Source of the DNA: Planctomycetaceae bacterium
Lineage (GTDB): Bacteria > Planctomycetota > Planctomycetia > Planctomycetales > Planctomycetaceae
NCBI GenBank assembly: GCA_020426085.1
Contig: JAGQQP010000278.1
Location: 1-6,025 of the forward strand
Reading direction: 5' to 3'
Length of the DNA stretch: 6,025 nucleotides
In this document: piece by piece, positions 1-6,010 of the stretch
Layout: each line of letters begins with the position of its first letter
How positions within the stretch are numbered: the stretch's first letter is position 1
Translations under genes and position numbers: made by a program
The notes under the pieces: model-generated
Seen by the model: the letters and a program-made list of their open reading frames with translations, nothing else
The model's database searches: none
What the model was told of the DNA's origin: nothing

Positions 1-967
1 TGACAGGACAACCGACCCGCTCGTCATTCGTGTCGCGCTGCGCCTGGGCAGCGATGCGGCCCGCGATCGGGTTCTGGCGCTTGTTACGGATCAGAAGCAG
101 CCGGAAAAAATACGGCTGGAAATGCTGGCGATCCTGCAGGAACTGGGGGAGTCCAACGAATGTCTGGACACGGTTCTGAACCTGGTAGACAAGTCGGAGT
201 CAGACGCGATTCAACGGGCGGCCCTCAATCTGCTGAGTCGTTTCTCGGACGAAGGGATCACCGCACGTCTGCTGTCGCAATACCCGCAGATGAAGGCAGA
301 CCTGCGATCACAGACCCGCGATGTCCTGCTGGGCCGCGCGGACTCGGCACTCGTCTTTTTGAAGGAAATCGATAGCGGCACCTATCCCCCGACTGAAGTT
401 TCCGCCGACCAGTTACGAAAGGTTGCTTTACACAACGATGCCCGGCTGAATGAACTGGTCCGCAAGCACTGGGGTAACATTCGCGCGGGAACTCCGGAAG
501 AAAAACTGGCCGAGATCCGTCGTATTTCCAATGACCTGCGTGCCGGTTCGGGTAATCTGGCAGAGGGGAAACTGCTGTTCGAAAAACAGTGTGCCAACTG
601 TCATAAGCTGTATGAGGACGGCAAGGAGATCGGGCCGGACCTCACCAAAGCGAATCGGCAGGATCAGAGTTTTCTGCTCGTCAGCATTGTTGATCCGAAT
701 ACACAGATCCGCAAAGAATACTTGAACTACATTCTGGTCACGACGAACGGCCGCGTCTTGAACGGACTGCTGGTGGAAGAAACTCCCGCCAGTGTCACAC
801 TGCTCAATGCCAAAAATGAACGCACCACGGTCAGCAGGGAAGACATTGACGAACTCAAAGCCTCCCCCGTATCACTGATGCCGGAAGACCTGTTGAAAAA
901 ACTGACACCGCAACAGGTGCGGGATCTGTTCCGATACTTACAAAACAGTCAGAACTCAAAACCCTAA
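1..967 (+). CDS. Planctomycete-type c-type heme-binding protein with HEAT-like repeats (5' partial)
   Basis: The reading frame is open from base 2, so the gene starts left of the window and only its C-terminal 321 residues or so are seen. The first half is alpha-helical with HEAT-like character (LALVTDQK, LAILQELG, AALNLLSRF). It is followed by a small cytochrome c domain. The heme-attachment motif CANCH lies at bases 590-604 after LFEKQ, with IGPDLT about 12 residues later and a candidate distal heme ligand Met (SLMP) at 878-880. The end matches the usual LTPQQVRDLFRYL helix. This is the arrangement of the Pirellula/Verrucomicrobium-type heme domain family (TIGR02603-like), whose full-length members are often large exported proteins with an N-terminal beta-propeller, dehydrogenase-like domain. 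Electron transfer in the periplasm is inferred; the substrate is unknown. The missing N-terminus prevents a finer call. The internal ATG at 122 is not the true start, because homologous-looking helical sequence continues upstream of it. Confidence 0.9.
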   Translation, partial: DRTTDPLVIRVALRLGSDAARDRVLALVTDQKQPEKIRLEMLAILQELGESNECLDTVLNLVDKSESDAIQRAALNLLSRFSDEGITARLLSQYPQMKADLRSQTRDVLLGRADSALVFLKEIDSGTYPPTEVSADQLRKVALHNDARLNELVRKHWGNIRAGTPEEKLAEIRRISNDLRAGSGNLAEGKLLFEKQCANCHKLYEDGKEIGPDLTKANRQDQSFLLVSIVDPNTQIRKEYLNYILVTTNGRVLNGLLVEETPASVTLLNAKNERTTVSREDIDELKASPVSLMPEDLLKKLTPQQVRDLFRYLQNSQNSKP

Positions 968-998
968 ATCGATTCATCAGATAAGAAACAGTCTCTGC

Positions 999-1005
999 AG
1001 GGAGA
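999..1005 (+). promoter_or_regulatory. Ribosome binding site for the isochorismatase-like gene
   Basis: AGGGAGA ends 7 nt before the ATG at 1013. This good Shine-Dalgarno match fixes the start, which also opens directly into a signal peptide. I saw no convincing promoter in the 45-bp gap, so cotranscription with the upstream heme-protein gene is possible. Confidence 0.65.
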
Positions 1006-1012
1006 AAAGACC

Positions 1013-2083
1013 ATGCTTCAGATTCGAAGTCAACATGTTTTCTGTTTGTGCCTCGCCGTGTTTCCGTTAATGACCTGTCAGACAGTGTCTGCGGACGAGC
1101 CCGCGCGGGTTTATCAGAATCGACTGCAGCTGATCAAAAATCCGAAACCGCTGCTGGCGGATCATCCGGAATTCGTGCAGCCGATTGAAGAGGTCCGCCG
1201 CTATGAAGCCCCGATTCTGGTCAACGATGAAGGGGCTGACCTGAGCGTGCGTGCCTGGCGCTTCTCCTACAACGCACGGGGCATCATTGAGATGCCGAAT
1301 CGTCTGCGTGCGGATAAGACAGCGGTCATCATGGTGCACCCCTGGGGAATTGACGATGGCCAGGGCTGGCGCACTCCCGAACCGGCGGGAGTCTGCGATT
1401 TCTGTACGCCGACCAAAAACCATCTCGCCGCACAGCATACCCGCACCGTCATCGATCCGTTTCTCAAGCGGATGCGTCCACAGGTCTCGCTGACGATGTA
1501 CAGCCTGATTGCGCCCGTTGATCCGATTCGGAAAAAACTGTATCGCACCTTCGATTATCGGCCAACCGATGAAGAGCGGGCGGAAGCAAAAAAACAACTG
1601 AAGGCCCGACTCGACAGCCTCTCTTACCAGGGGCAGCCGCTGATTGAAACGCTGACCCTGTCCAGCGATCGGCCGGTCATTGATTACTTTCGCCAGTTTC
1701 CCGGCCTGATGGCCGGCGATCAGTATAACGGTGCGGGCTTCTGGAAAGTGCCGGTCCCGGTGACCGCTGATGTGACCGTGCATAAAGATGACGTGCTGAT
1801 CTTTGACCAGGAAGGCTATGAGCCTCTGAAGAAGTTCCTCAACAAACACGGCATTCGACACATCCTGCTCACCGGTTATGCCACCGATATGTGTTTCTGC
1901 AAAACGACCGCCGGTTATGAGAATCTCTCTGAAGACTTCAATGTGTTCCTGGTGGGAGATGCGACACTCGCTACCTTCCCGGCGAATTCAACGCCCCGTT
2001 ACGCCACCAACGCACACATTTCGTTTGCTTCGATCAATCACCTGATCACGCAGGTCTCGTGGATCAAAGAACTGAAGGAATAA
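1013..2083 (+). CDS. Exported isochorismatase-family (cysteine hydrolase fold) protein
   Basis: The protein has 356 residues. Residues 1-27 form a Sec signal peptide: a basic start, a hydrophobic core around FCLCLAVFPLM, and cleavage after VSA. The hydrolase fold is shown by a beta strand TAVIMVHPWG (about 103-112), by VHKDD with K258, and by GYATDMCFCKTTAGYE, where C294 sits at the nucleophile position and is followed by LVGDATLATFP. Known family members use an Asp-Lys-Cys triad for hydrolysis of amides or vinyl ethers (nicotinamidase, isochorismatase, N-carbamoylsarcosine amidase). Here the strand position that normally carries Asp has H109, with D114 and D115 shortly after. At 356 residues it is much longer than the usual 180-220, mainly through a segment of about 140 residues between strand 1 and K258 that holds a CDFC motif (128-131) and a charged helix. 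The substrate is unknown. Export is unusual, as most relatives are cytosolic. The fold is confident; activity is uncertain. Confidence 0.85.
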   Translation: MLQIRSQHVFCLCLAVFPLMTCQTVSADEPARVYQNRLQLIKNPKPLLADHPEFVQPIEEVRRYEAPILVNDEGADLSVRAWRFSYNARGIIEMPNRLRADKTAVIMVHPWGIDDGQGWRTPEPAGVCDFCTPTKNHLAAQHTRTVIDPFLKRMRPQVSLTMYSLIAPVDPIRKKLYRTFDYRPTDEERAEAKKQLKARLDSLSYQGQPLIETLTLSSDRPVIDYFRQFPGLMAGDQYNGAGFWKVPVPVTADVTVHKDDVLIFDQEGYEPLKKFLNKHGIRHILLTGYATDMCFCKTTAGYENLSEDFNVFLVGDATLATFPANSTPRYATNAHISFASINHLITQVSWIKELKE

Positions 2084-2088
2084 GCAAC

Positions 2089-2562
2089 CTACTGGCTCTT
2101 TTTCCGGCTCCACCACCATTTTCCATCAGGGTGGTGTTCTTCGATGGGATGATTCAGGCTGTGATGCTGACCATCGTCTGAAAACGCGATCTCCCAGCCG
2201 TAACTGTTTTTTTCGCGTGACCGCTGCATCGAGTCCAGTGACAGGCTGAGGCTGGCCAGACTGAGAGAGCGGGGAAGTTCGTAGGGTTGCCAGTAAGTGA
2301 CCGATAAACGGCCATTTTTAATCTGCCAGGTCCCGGCAAACTGTCTGCCGGATGTTTCGAAGGTCCGGTCCGCGTGAAAAATTCGCGTCGCCTCGGTGGG
2401 CAGGTCGTACCATTCTCCCACAAGCAGTTGTTCCTCTGCTGTTAACGGGGGCTGATGGTCTGTGGAAAAATAAAAGACCAGTAAGAGTACCAGTGCACCG
2501 GCAAGTCCTGCCAGCGCTGTTCGCAATCGGGCCTGTTTCAGCTTGAGGAAGAATGTCTTCAT
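2089..2562 (-). CDS. Single-pass membrane-anchored hypothetical protein
   Basis: The protein has 157 residues. A basic N-terminus (KTFFLKLKQARLRT) precedes one strong membrane segment at about 15-33 (ALAGLAGALVLLLVFYF). This suggests an N-in anchor with the rest outside the cytoplasm. After a Pro-rich linker, residues 47-92 look like a small beta domain: LVGEWYDL, RIFHADRTFET, FAGTWQIKNGRLSVTYW. The repeated GEW/GTW pattern with 'DRTF' resembles lipocalin-like or TIGR03067-like domains common in planctomycetes, but I cannot assign a family. The C-terminus is rich in His and Trp (QHHSLNH, EEHH, KWWW). The start at 2562 gives a natural anchor, although the Shine-Dalgarno is weak (CCGAGAC about 8 nt upstream). 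The gene converges on the isochorismatase-like gene with a 5-bp gap. Function is unknown. Confidence 0.7.
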   Translation of the reverse strand: MKTFFLKLKQARLRTALAGLAGALVLLLVFYFSTDHQPPLTAEEQLLVGEWYDLPTEATRIFHADRTFETSGRQFAGTWQIKNGRLSVTYWQPYELPRSLSLASLSLSLDSMQRSREKNSYGWEIAFSDDGQHHSLNHPIEEHHPDGKWWWSRKKSQ

Positions 2563-2615
2563 CCGTTTGTCTCGGTCTGATGCAAATGCAGCCTCTTATG
2601 TTACTCACACTTATA

Positions 2616-2645
2616 ACTATACCAGATTCGGGCAGGTCTTCCCAA
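2616..2645 (-). promoter_or_regulatory. Candidate sigma70-like promoter for the anchored hypothetical gene
   Basis: Read on the - strand, TTGGGA (2640-2645) and TATAGT (2616-2621) are separated by 18 bp and lie 54 bp upstream of the start at 2562. Each box is an imperfect match to TTGACA and TATAAT. It lies in the 112-bp gap after the TRIC gene, the longest gap in the window, where an independent promoter would be expected. This is a pattern match only. Confidence 0.35.
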
Positions 2646-2660
2646 ATCATTTCCGACGAT

Positions 2661-2690
2661 AGAAACAGAGAACATTACTTTTCTGTTTCT
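2661..2690 (-). terminator. Stem-loop spanning the TRIC stop codon, possible terminator
   Basis: AGAAACAG (2661-2668) and CTGTTTCT (2683-2690) form a perfect 8-bp inverted repeat. It extends inward to a 12-bp stem with one G-T position and a 6-base loop at 2673-2678. The TRIC stop codon (2675-2677) lies in the loop, so one arm encodes the last TETEK residues. The stem is AT-rich and is not followed by a clear U-run on the - strand, so intrinsic termination is uncertain. Partial attenuation or protection of the mRNA 3' end are alternatives. Confidence 0.4.
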
Positions 2691-3337
2691 GTAGAATCAG
2701 TGTGCCTGGACTGCGTGGTCAGCCAGAGGGGGACGTGCAGGTCCCAGTAGATGGCAGAACCGCGTAGCAGGAGGATGAGTGAGGAACAGGCGACTCCAAT
2801 CAGGACACCGTTGGCTGGGAACCAGGTCAGCAGAATGACATACAGTACGCAGCCACAGGTCACGGGAATCGCATAGAGTTCTCGGCGTTTGAGTAGCGTC
2901 GGCTGACCCGCGAGCACATCCCGCATCAGTCCGCCTCCGATGGCGGTCAAAACACCGAGCAGGATGGGGGCGACCGGCATGCCGAAGTCGAGCCACATCA
3001 CTTTCTGGGCCGCCTGGATGGCAAACATGGAGACTCCGAGCGCGTCGAGGTACAGCATGGTCCTGTGGATTTCCCTGCGCGTGAGTAAACGTTCGGCGAG
3101 AAACGCAACCAGGCTGGCCGCAAGTGCGACCCAGATATAGTTCAGGTCCGCTGCCCAGAAGACGGGCACTCCCAGGATCAGGTCGCGGATTGTGCCACCC
3201 CCAATCGCGGTAATCAGGCCGAGCACACAGGCACCAAAAAAGTCGATGCCCCGTGGCGTCACTGCCAGTACGCCGGTCACCGCGAACGCGACGGTTCCCG
3301 CCATCCCCAGCAGATATTGTAAAGTGGGTACACTCAT
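2675..3337 (-). CDS. TRIC-family (UPF0126) trimeric intracellular cation channel-like membrane protein
   Basis: The 220-residue protein is almost wholly hydrophobic, with about seven predicted membrane segments. It carries the family's internal duplication: LGLITAIGGGTIRDLILG at about 39-56 and LGVLTAIGGGLMRDVLAG at about 127-144. The two GGGxxRD motifs are the hallmark of the PF03458 repeat (E. coli YadS and YicG). The break between the repeats has the typical LDALGVSMFAIQ (97-108). Prokaryotic members studied structurally are trimeric, mainly K+-permeable channels; the Pfam name 'glycine transporter' is older, and the physiological role in bacteria is unsettled. Length is normal and all core motifs are intact. 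The start lies 20 bp after the yjdM stop on the same strand, so the two are probably cotranscribed. No strong Shine-Dalgarno is visible before the ATG, only an A-rich run, which suggests reliance on translation from upstream. Confidence 0.93.
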   Translation of the reverse strand: MSVPTLQYLLGMAGTVAFAVTGVLAVTPRGIDFFGACVLGLITAIGGGTIRDLILGVPVFWAADLNYIWVALAASLVAFLAERLLTRREIHRTMLYLDALGVSMFAIQAAQKVMWLDFGMPVAPILLGVLTAIGGGLMRDVLAGQPTLLKRRELYAIPVTCGCVLYVILLTWFPANGVLIGVACSSLILLLRGSAIYWDLHVPLWLTTQSRHTDSTETEK

Positions 3338-3357
3338 CGGTTACTTTTTAAAAAGGT

Positions 3358-3699
3358 TCAGGCCTTCTTTACGAATTCTGATTTCAACTGCATGGCACCG
3401 ATGCCGGGGATTTTACAGTCGATGTTGTGGTCTCCTTCCACCAGACGGATGTTTTTGACTTTCGTACCAACTTTCACGACGGAGGAGGAGCCTTTCACTT
3501 TCAGGTCTTTGATCACTGTAATCGTATCACCGTTTGACAGTTCGTTGCCATTGGCATCTCTGACAACCGGGCCCGCTGCTGCGCCCACAGCAGTGTCGCC
3601 GGGACTCCATTCATGTCCACATGCAGGGCAGACCAGCAGCCCCCGGTCTTCGTAGGTAAATTCCGAATTACATTCCGGACAGTTCGGCAAATCACTCAT
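3358..3699 (-). CDS. yjdM: Zinc-ribbon protein YjdM (PhnA-like)
   Basis: The 113-residue protein has an N-terminal zinc ribbon with two CxxC pairs: C7/C10 (NCPECN) and C24/C27 (VCPACGHEW). The C-terminal PhnA domain at about 45-113 includes [34 protein letters not shown] and [20 protein letters not shown]. Length and motif order match E. coli YjdM throughout. The old name PhnA and the annotation 'alkylphosphonate utilisation' come from gene position in E. coli; the protein is not the phosphonoacetate hydrolase also called PhnA, and its biochemical role is not established. The start is fixed by AGGAG at 3705-3709, 5 nt upstream. A TATAGT hexamer at 3715-3720 could be a -10 box, but no good -35 accompanies it. 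The TRIC gene follows after 20 bp. I see nothing phosphonate-related nearby. Confidence 0.93.
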   Translation of the reverse strand: MSDLPNCPECNSEFTYEDRGLLVCPACGHEWSPGDTAVGAAAGPVVRDANGNELSNGDTITVIKDLKVKGSSSVVKVGTKVKNIRLVEGDHNIDCKIPGIGAMQLKSEFVKKA

Positions 3700-3704
3700 T
3701 TCAG

Positions 3705-3709
3705 CTCCT
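3705..3709 (-). promoter_or_regulatory. Ribosome binding site of yjdM
   Basis: AGGAG on the - strand, 5 nt before the ATG at 3699. It supports this start and independent translation of yjdM. Confidence 0.65.
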
Positions 3710-3795
3710 GCAGTACTATATTCTCTCTTCGCACACCGATCTCACGCCCGGCATTTCATGCTACCAAGATAACGATTCATCATTCTCAGGAACAG

Positions 3796-4302
3796 TCAGT
3801 CAGTCGGAGCAGGCCAGCCGGTATGGCCCCATTTCAGATTGATCTTCAAACGCCTGAGAGAAGCACTGAGTGCACCCGTATGATGCTGGATGTGCCGGAT
3901 GCTGTAGAGGTGCAGTTCCCCGCGCGAGAAATCTTCGAGCCAGTCGAAGTCGGCTTTCCGTTTAAGCGTCTCTTCGGTTTCCACAGCGATGGTCTCACGC
4001 ATCTTCTTCAGGCAGATCTGCAGGTAATCTGTCACCAGTGTCTGCGTGATGGGATGGTCGGCTTTGGGTTTGAAGCGATTCTCATCGTGTTCATTGTGAA
4101 ACGGCCGAAGTTCAAAGGCAGCCAGATTCGGTGAGAGATACAGGTCCACATAACAGAGCGTATGATAGGGGACGTAACCGAATTCCATGTTGGCAATTTT
4201 CTCATGCCAGTGGTCGGCAGGGCAGTGCAGCACGCATTCATTTAACATTCCAAGCGCCGCTTCAAATTGCGCAGTGACGATCTGCCTGTAGTATTCCATC
4301 AT
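3796..4302 (-). CDS. DinB-family four-helix-bundle protein
   Basis: The protein has 168 residues, close to the usual 150-180. The sequence is all-helical and has the metal-site pattern of the DinB/YfiT superfamily: H47 in VPYHTLCYVDLYL and the H137-x3-H141 pair in SIRHIQHHTGALSASLRRL. Three His in this arrangement bind a divalent metal in characterised members. Known members include bacillithiol and mycothiol transferases and maleylpyruvate isomerase, but most are uncharacterised, so a thiol-transfer role is only a possibility. The C-terminal GHTGWPAP is typical for such proteins. Two ATG codons lie in tandem at 4302 and 4299. AGGAGG is 5 nt from the first and 8 nt from the second, so either could be used. 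It follows the DUF4166 gene by 84 bp on the same strand. The stop codon lies within three tandem CAGT units (3793-3804). Confidence 0.88.
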   Translation of the reverse strand: MMEYYRQIVTAQFEAALGMLNECVLHCPADHWHEKIANMEFGYVPYHTLCYVDLYLSPNLAAFELRPFHNEHDENRFKPKADHPITQTLVTDYLQICLKKMRETIAVETEETLKRKADFDWLEDFSRGELHLYSIRHIQHHTGALSASLRRLKINLKWGHTGWPAPTD

Positions 4303-4307
4303 CTGTG

Positions 4308-4313
4308 CCTCCT
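4308..4313 (-). promoter_or_regulatory. Perfect Shine-Dalgarno of the DinB-like gene
   Basis: AGGAGG on the - strand, the strongest ribosome binding site in the window. It stands before a doubled ATG, and the 8-nt spacing to the second ATG (4297-4299) is nearer the optimum than the 5 nt to the first. Confidence 0.7.
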
Positions 4314-4386
4314 GAAAATACTTTTAAAGTAGGAACAGCATCCTGTTTTTCGCTCAGTTTTGAAGATTCGTTCTATCAGGCACCGT

Positions 4387-5064
4387 TTATTCGCGTTGTT
4401 CTTCCCGCAGTGGTATGAGGTGTTCCGGAATACCAGTGCCGTCGGTCTGGCGCCAGGCGACATCAAACGAGCCGTTGTAGCCAAACAGGCGTCCCCACGT
4501 GCGATTCGTGACTTCTACCTGGATACGATACTTGTCGGTCGCGTCGTCGTACCATTCGCATACATCGGCGATCCCCGAAAAAAAGAGTGGAAAGGAAAAG
4601 CCGATCAGCCCTTCATAGAATCGCTGTGCGCCCGACCGAATCTTCATCCCGCCCCGTTCATCCACCGACAGATCCAGGTCGACGGCCAGATGCTGATGCG
4701 ACCCCAGATAATCGACAATGCGGTTTCGCTGTTCGCTATAAATCATGTACGCATCGAAGCGCCGTCGCTTGCGGCTTTCAAATGTCCGTACCCAGGTCAC
4801 CGTTTCTCTTCCGAACCGGTCCTGGTAGGCGTAGTTCTCGATGGTGAACGGGATGTTGTGCCCCTGTTCCGGAAACATGATGCGCCGCCACGTGCCCACA
4901 TACAGGAAGGGGATCGTATAGAACCGCCCGCGCCAGATTTCATCCATGACTCCCGTGCCGACCGAAGCGATTCCGTCGGCACTGCTGAAGCCGAACCGTT
5001 CCTGAATCTTCGGGTGTAATTTCTCAAAATCAGATCCGAGGACCCGCTGGTAGATCGATGACAT
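4387..5064 (-). CDS. DUF4166 domain-containing protein
   Basis: The protein has 225 residues with no membrane segment. It opens with MSSIYQRVLGSDFEKLHPKI, which matches the DUF4166 pattern (Y..LLG..F..L....). Further family-like blocks are NIPFTIENYAYQDRFG (70-85), GSHQHLAVDLDLSV (121-134) and, near the end, GFSFPLFFSGIADVCEWYD (155-172) with GRLFGYNGSFDV (191-202). DUF4166 is often found fused to the C-terminus of saccharopine-dehydrogenase-like NAD(P)-binding proteins, where its role is unknown; here it stands alone. The frame is open 126 bases further upstream to an ATG at 5190. I reject that start, because those 42 residues overlap the upstream gene in another frame and have no domain character, while the chosen ATG has GGAGG at 7 nt. 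Start and upstream stop share one base (TGATG), so translation is probably coupled to the SRPBCC-DoxX gene. Confidence 0.85.
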   Translation of the reverse strand: MSSIYQRVLGSDFEKLHPKIQERFGFSSADGIASVGTGVMDEIWRGRFYTIPFLYVGTWRRIMFPEQGHNIPFTIENYAYQDRFGRETVTWVRTFESRKRRRFDAYMIYSEQRNRIVDYLGSHQHLAVDLDLSVDERGGMKIRSGAQRFYEGLIGFSFPLFFSGIADVCEWYDDATDKYRIQVEVTNRTWGRLFGYNGSFDVAWRQTDGTGIPEHLIPLREEQRE

Positions 5065-5969
5065 CAGTCGGCCTCCGGTTTTTTTCTGAGACAATGTCGT
5101 GCGGAAGGCAAATCGTTCAGGTTCACCAGTCCCAGCAACGCGACGACCGCCAGCAGCAGGTTCAGGCTGACAGGATTGAAGGCCGCCCACAGGTATTGAG
5201 GCGAATTGATGGCAACGCCGAGCGAGGCGAGCAGCATCAGCAGCACGGTCAACACCAGCGGCCAGCGACGCTGAAAGCAGACCAGTACGGTCACTCCCAA
5301 TGCGACTTCCGCAATCCCTGCGATCATCAACAGCGTTGGGGCAACGGAGGCTGTAATTCCCGCGTCTGTCAGCATTGCCAGTTCGTCTGCGTGTCGCGCG
5401 ATCAGTTTGGGGACGAGCCCCTGGTAGAGCCAGACGAAGGCCACCGCCAGTCGGGCCAGACCGTGGGTCAGGGTTCGCTGCATCGAGACGGCCGGGTCAA
5501 TGCCTTTCTCGATCCATAATCGGAGCCGGTCGAAACTCCACGCGGTCGCCCACCCCATCAGCGGGCGGAACACGCAGCGATCAAAAGTACGACCCAGCCA
5601 GCCGAACCGCGTCTGATAATCGTAGCCTGTCACAAACCGGATACCGTCCTCAAGGGGCGTATACTGCCAGTAACCGGCGCCTTCGCGAATCAGGGATTTG
5701 GCATCGTCCGACCAGAAACGGAGCGACGAAGTACGTCGGCCCGTGGGGTCATCACGACTGCCGACGGTCTCGCCTTCACCCTCGATCGCAAGGCCGAAGC
5801 CGAGTCGTGTGGCGTATTCAAAGCGCTGCGGCTCTGATTCTGTGGTGCGAGGGAGGTACGTGATCGAGGTGAAACGCGCATCCCAGCGTTCGTGGAGAGC
5901 CGGGTTCTGGGTTTTCTCCCACAACTCTTCCATTGAACCGTGAATTCGTATTTCTACATAGATGCCCAT
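5064..5969 (-). CDS. SRPBCC-DoxX-like fusion membrane protein
   Basis: The protein has 301 residues. Residues 1-155 look like a SRPBCC (START/Bet v1-like) ligand-binding domain: MGIYVEIRIHGSMEELWEKT with LHERWD (25-30), a central beta region, and a final amphipathic helix (FDRLRLWIEKGIDP). A C-terminal DoxX-like domain follows, with four predicted membrane segments at about 170-187, 207-230, 236-254 and 265-284. It includes the characteristic ARLAVAFVWLYQGLVPKL, then ADELAMLTDAG, NSPQYLWAAFNPVSLN and a basic tail. Both ends should be cytoplasmic. The ligand is unknown. DoxX-like domains of this type are also found fused to NAD(P)-binding SDR-like proteins. The start at 5969 has AGGG about 9 nt upstream, a moderate site, and a candidate promoter lies beyond. 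The gene ends in A7, GGAGG and TGATG, overlapping DUF4166 by one base. Confidence 0.85.
   Translation of the reverse strand: MGIYVEIRIHGSMEELWEKTQNPALHERWDARFTSITYLPRTTESEPQRFEYATRLGFGLAIEGEGETVGSRDDPTGRRTSSLRFWSDDAKSLIREGAGYWQYTPLEDGIRFVTGYDYQTRFGWLGRTFDRCVFRPLMGWATAWSFDRLRLWIEKGIDPAVSMQRTLTHGLARLAVAFVWLYQGLVPKLIARHADELAMLTDAGITASVAPTLLMIAGIAEVALGVTVLVCFQRRWPLVLTVLLMLLASLGVAINSPQYLWAAFNPVSLNLLLAVVALLGLVNLNDLPSARHCLRKKPEAD
5072..5076 (-). promoter_or_regulatory. Internal Shine-Dalgarno for DUF4166 within the upstream gene
   Basis: GGAGG on the - strand, 7 nt before the DUF4166 ATG, lies in the last codons (Pro-Glu-Ala-Asp) of the SRPBCC-DoxX gene. It decides the DUF4166 start and would let ribosomes that terminate at the shared TGATG reinitiate. 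Confidence 0.7.
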
Positions 5970-6001
5970 GCAGTGACCCTGGTGAGTAAAGTTCCACCTC
6001 T

Positions 6002-6010
6002 TTTATAACA
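6002..6010 (-). promoter_or_regulatory. Candidate extended -10 promoter of the SRPBCC-DoxX/DUF4166 unit
   Basis: On the - strand TGTTATAAA matches the extended -10 pattern TGnTATAAT at all but the last base. It lies 32 bp upstream of the start at 5969. Any -35 box would fall at or beyond the window edge. The odd-length palindrome GTGACTCAC (6012-6020) sits just upstream, between the -10 and the -35 position, where a regulator could bind. Pattern only. Confidence 0.4.

Noticed and set aside
1076..1078. Lipoprotein lipobox at C22 of the isochorismatase-like protein
   Set aside because: The sequence is L-M-T-C, and Thr at -1 is not accepted by the usual lipobox rule. The VSA site five residues later fits ordinary signal peptidase I cleavage.
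1067..1861. 264-codon open frame on the - strand opposite the isochorismatase-like gene
   Set aside because: It lies wholly antisense to a clear, signal-peptide-bearing gene. Its translation shows no domain and odd composition, so it is a by-product of codon bias.
3358..3699. Phosphonate-degradation role for the PhnA-like protein
   Set aside because: The annotation is historical. The protein matches YjdM, which is not the phosphonoacetate hydrolase, and no phosphonate genes are nearby.
3613..4134. 173-codon open frame on the + strand across yjdM and the DinB-like gene
   Set aside because: It spans two well-supported genes and the gap between them on the other strand; its translation has no domain features.
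4331..4350. Hairpin AACAG-CATC-CTGTT followed by a T-run, as a terminator
   Set aside because: The stem has only five Watson-Crick pairs. The T-run is on the + strand, where no gene ends; on the - strand, where DUF4166 ends, there is no U-tract after it.
4360..5019. 219-codon open frame on the + strand opposite DUF4166
   Set aside because: Antisense to a recognised domain with family-like motifs, and with no ribosome binding site or recognisable fold of its own.
5065..5190. Longer start for DUF4166 at the ATG at 5190
   Set aside because: The extra 42 residues overlap the upstream gene out of frame, are rich in Gly/Arg/Pro without motif, and lack a good ribosome binding site. The ATG at 5064 has GGAGG at 7 nt and begins at the domain edge.
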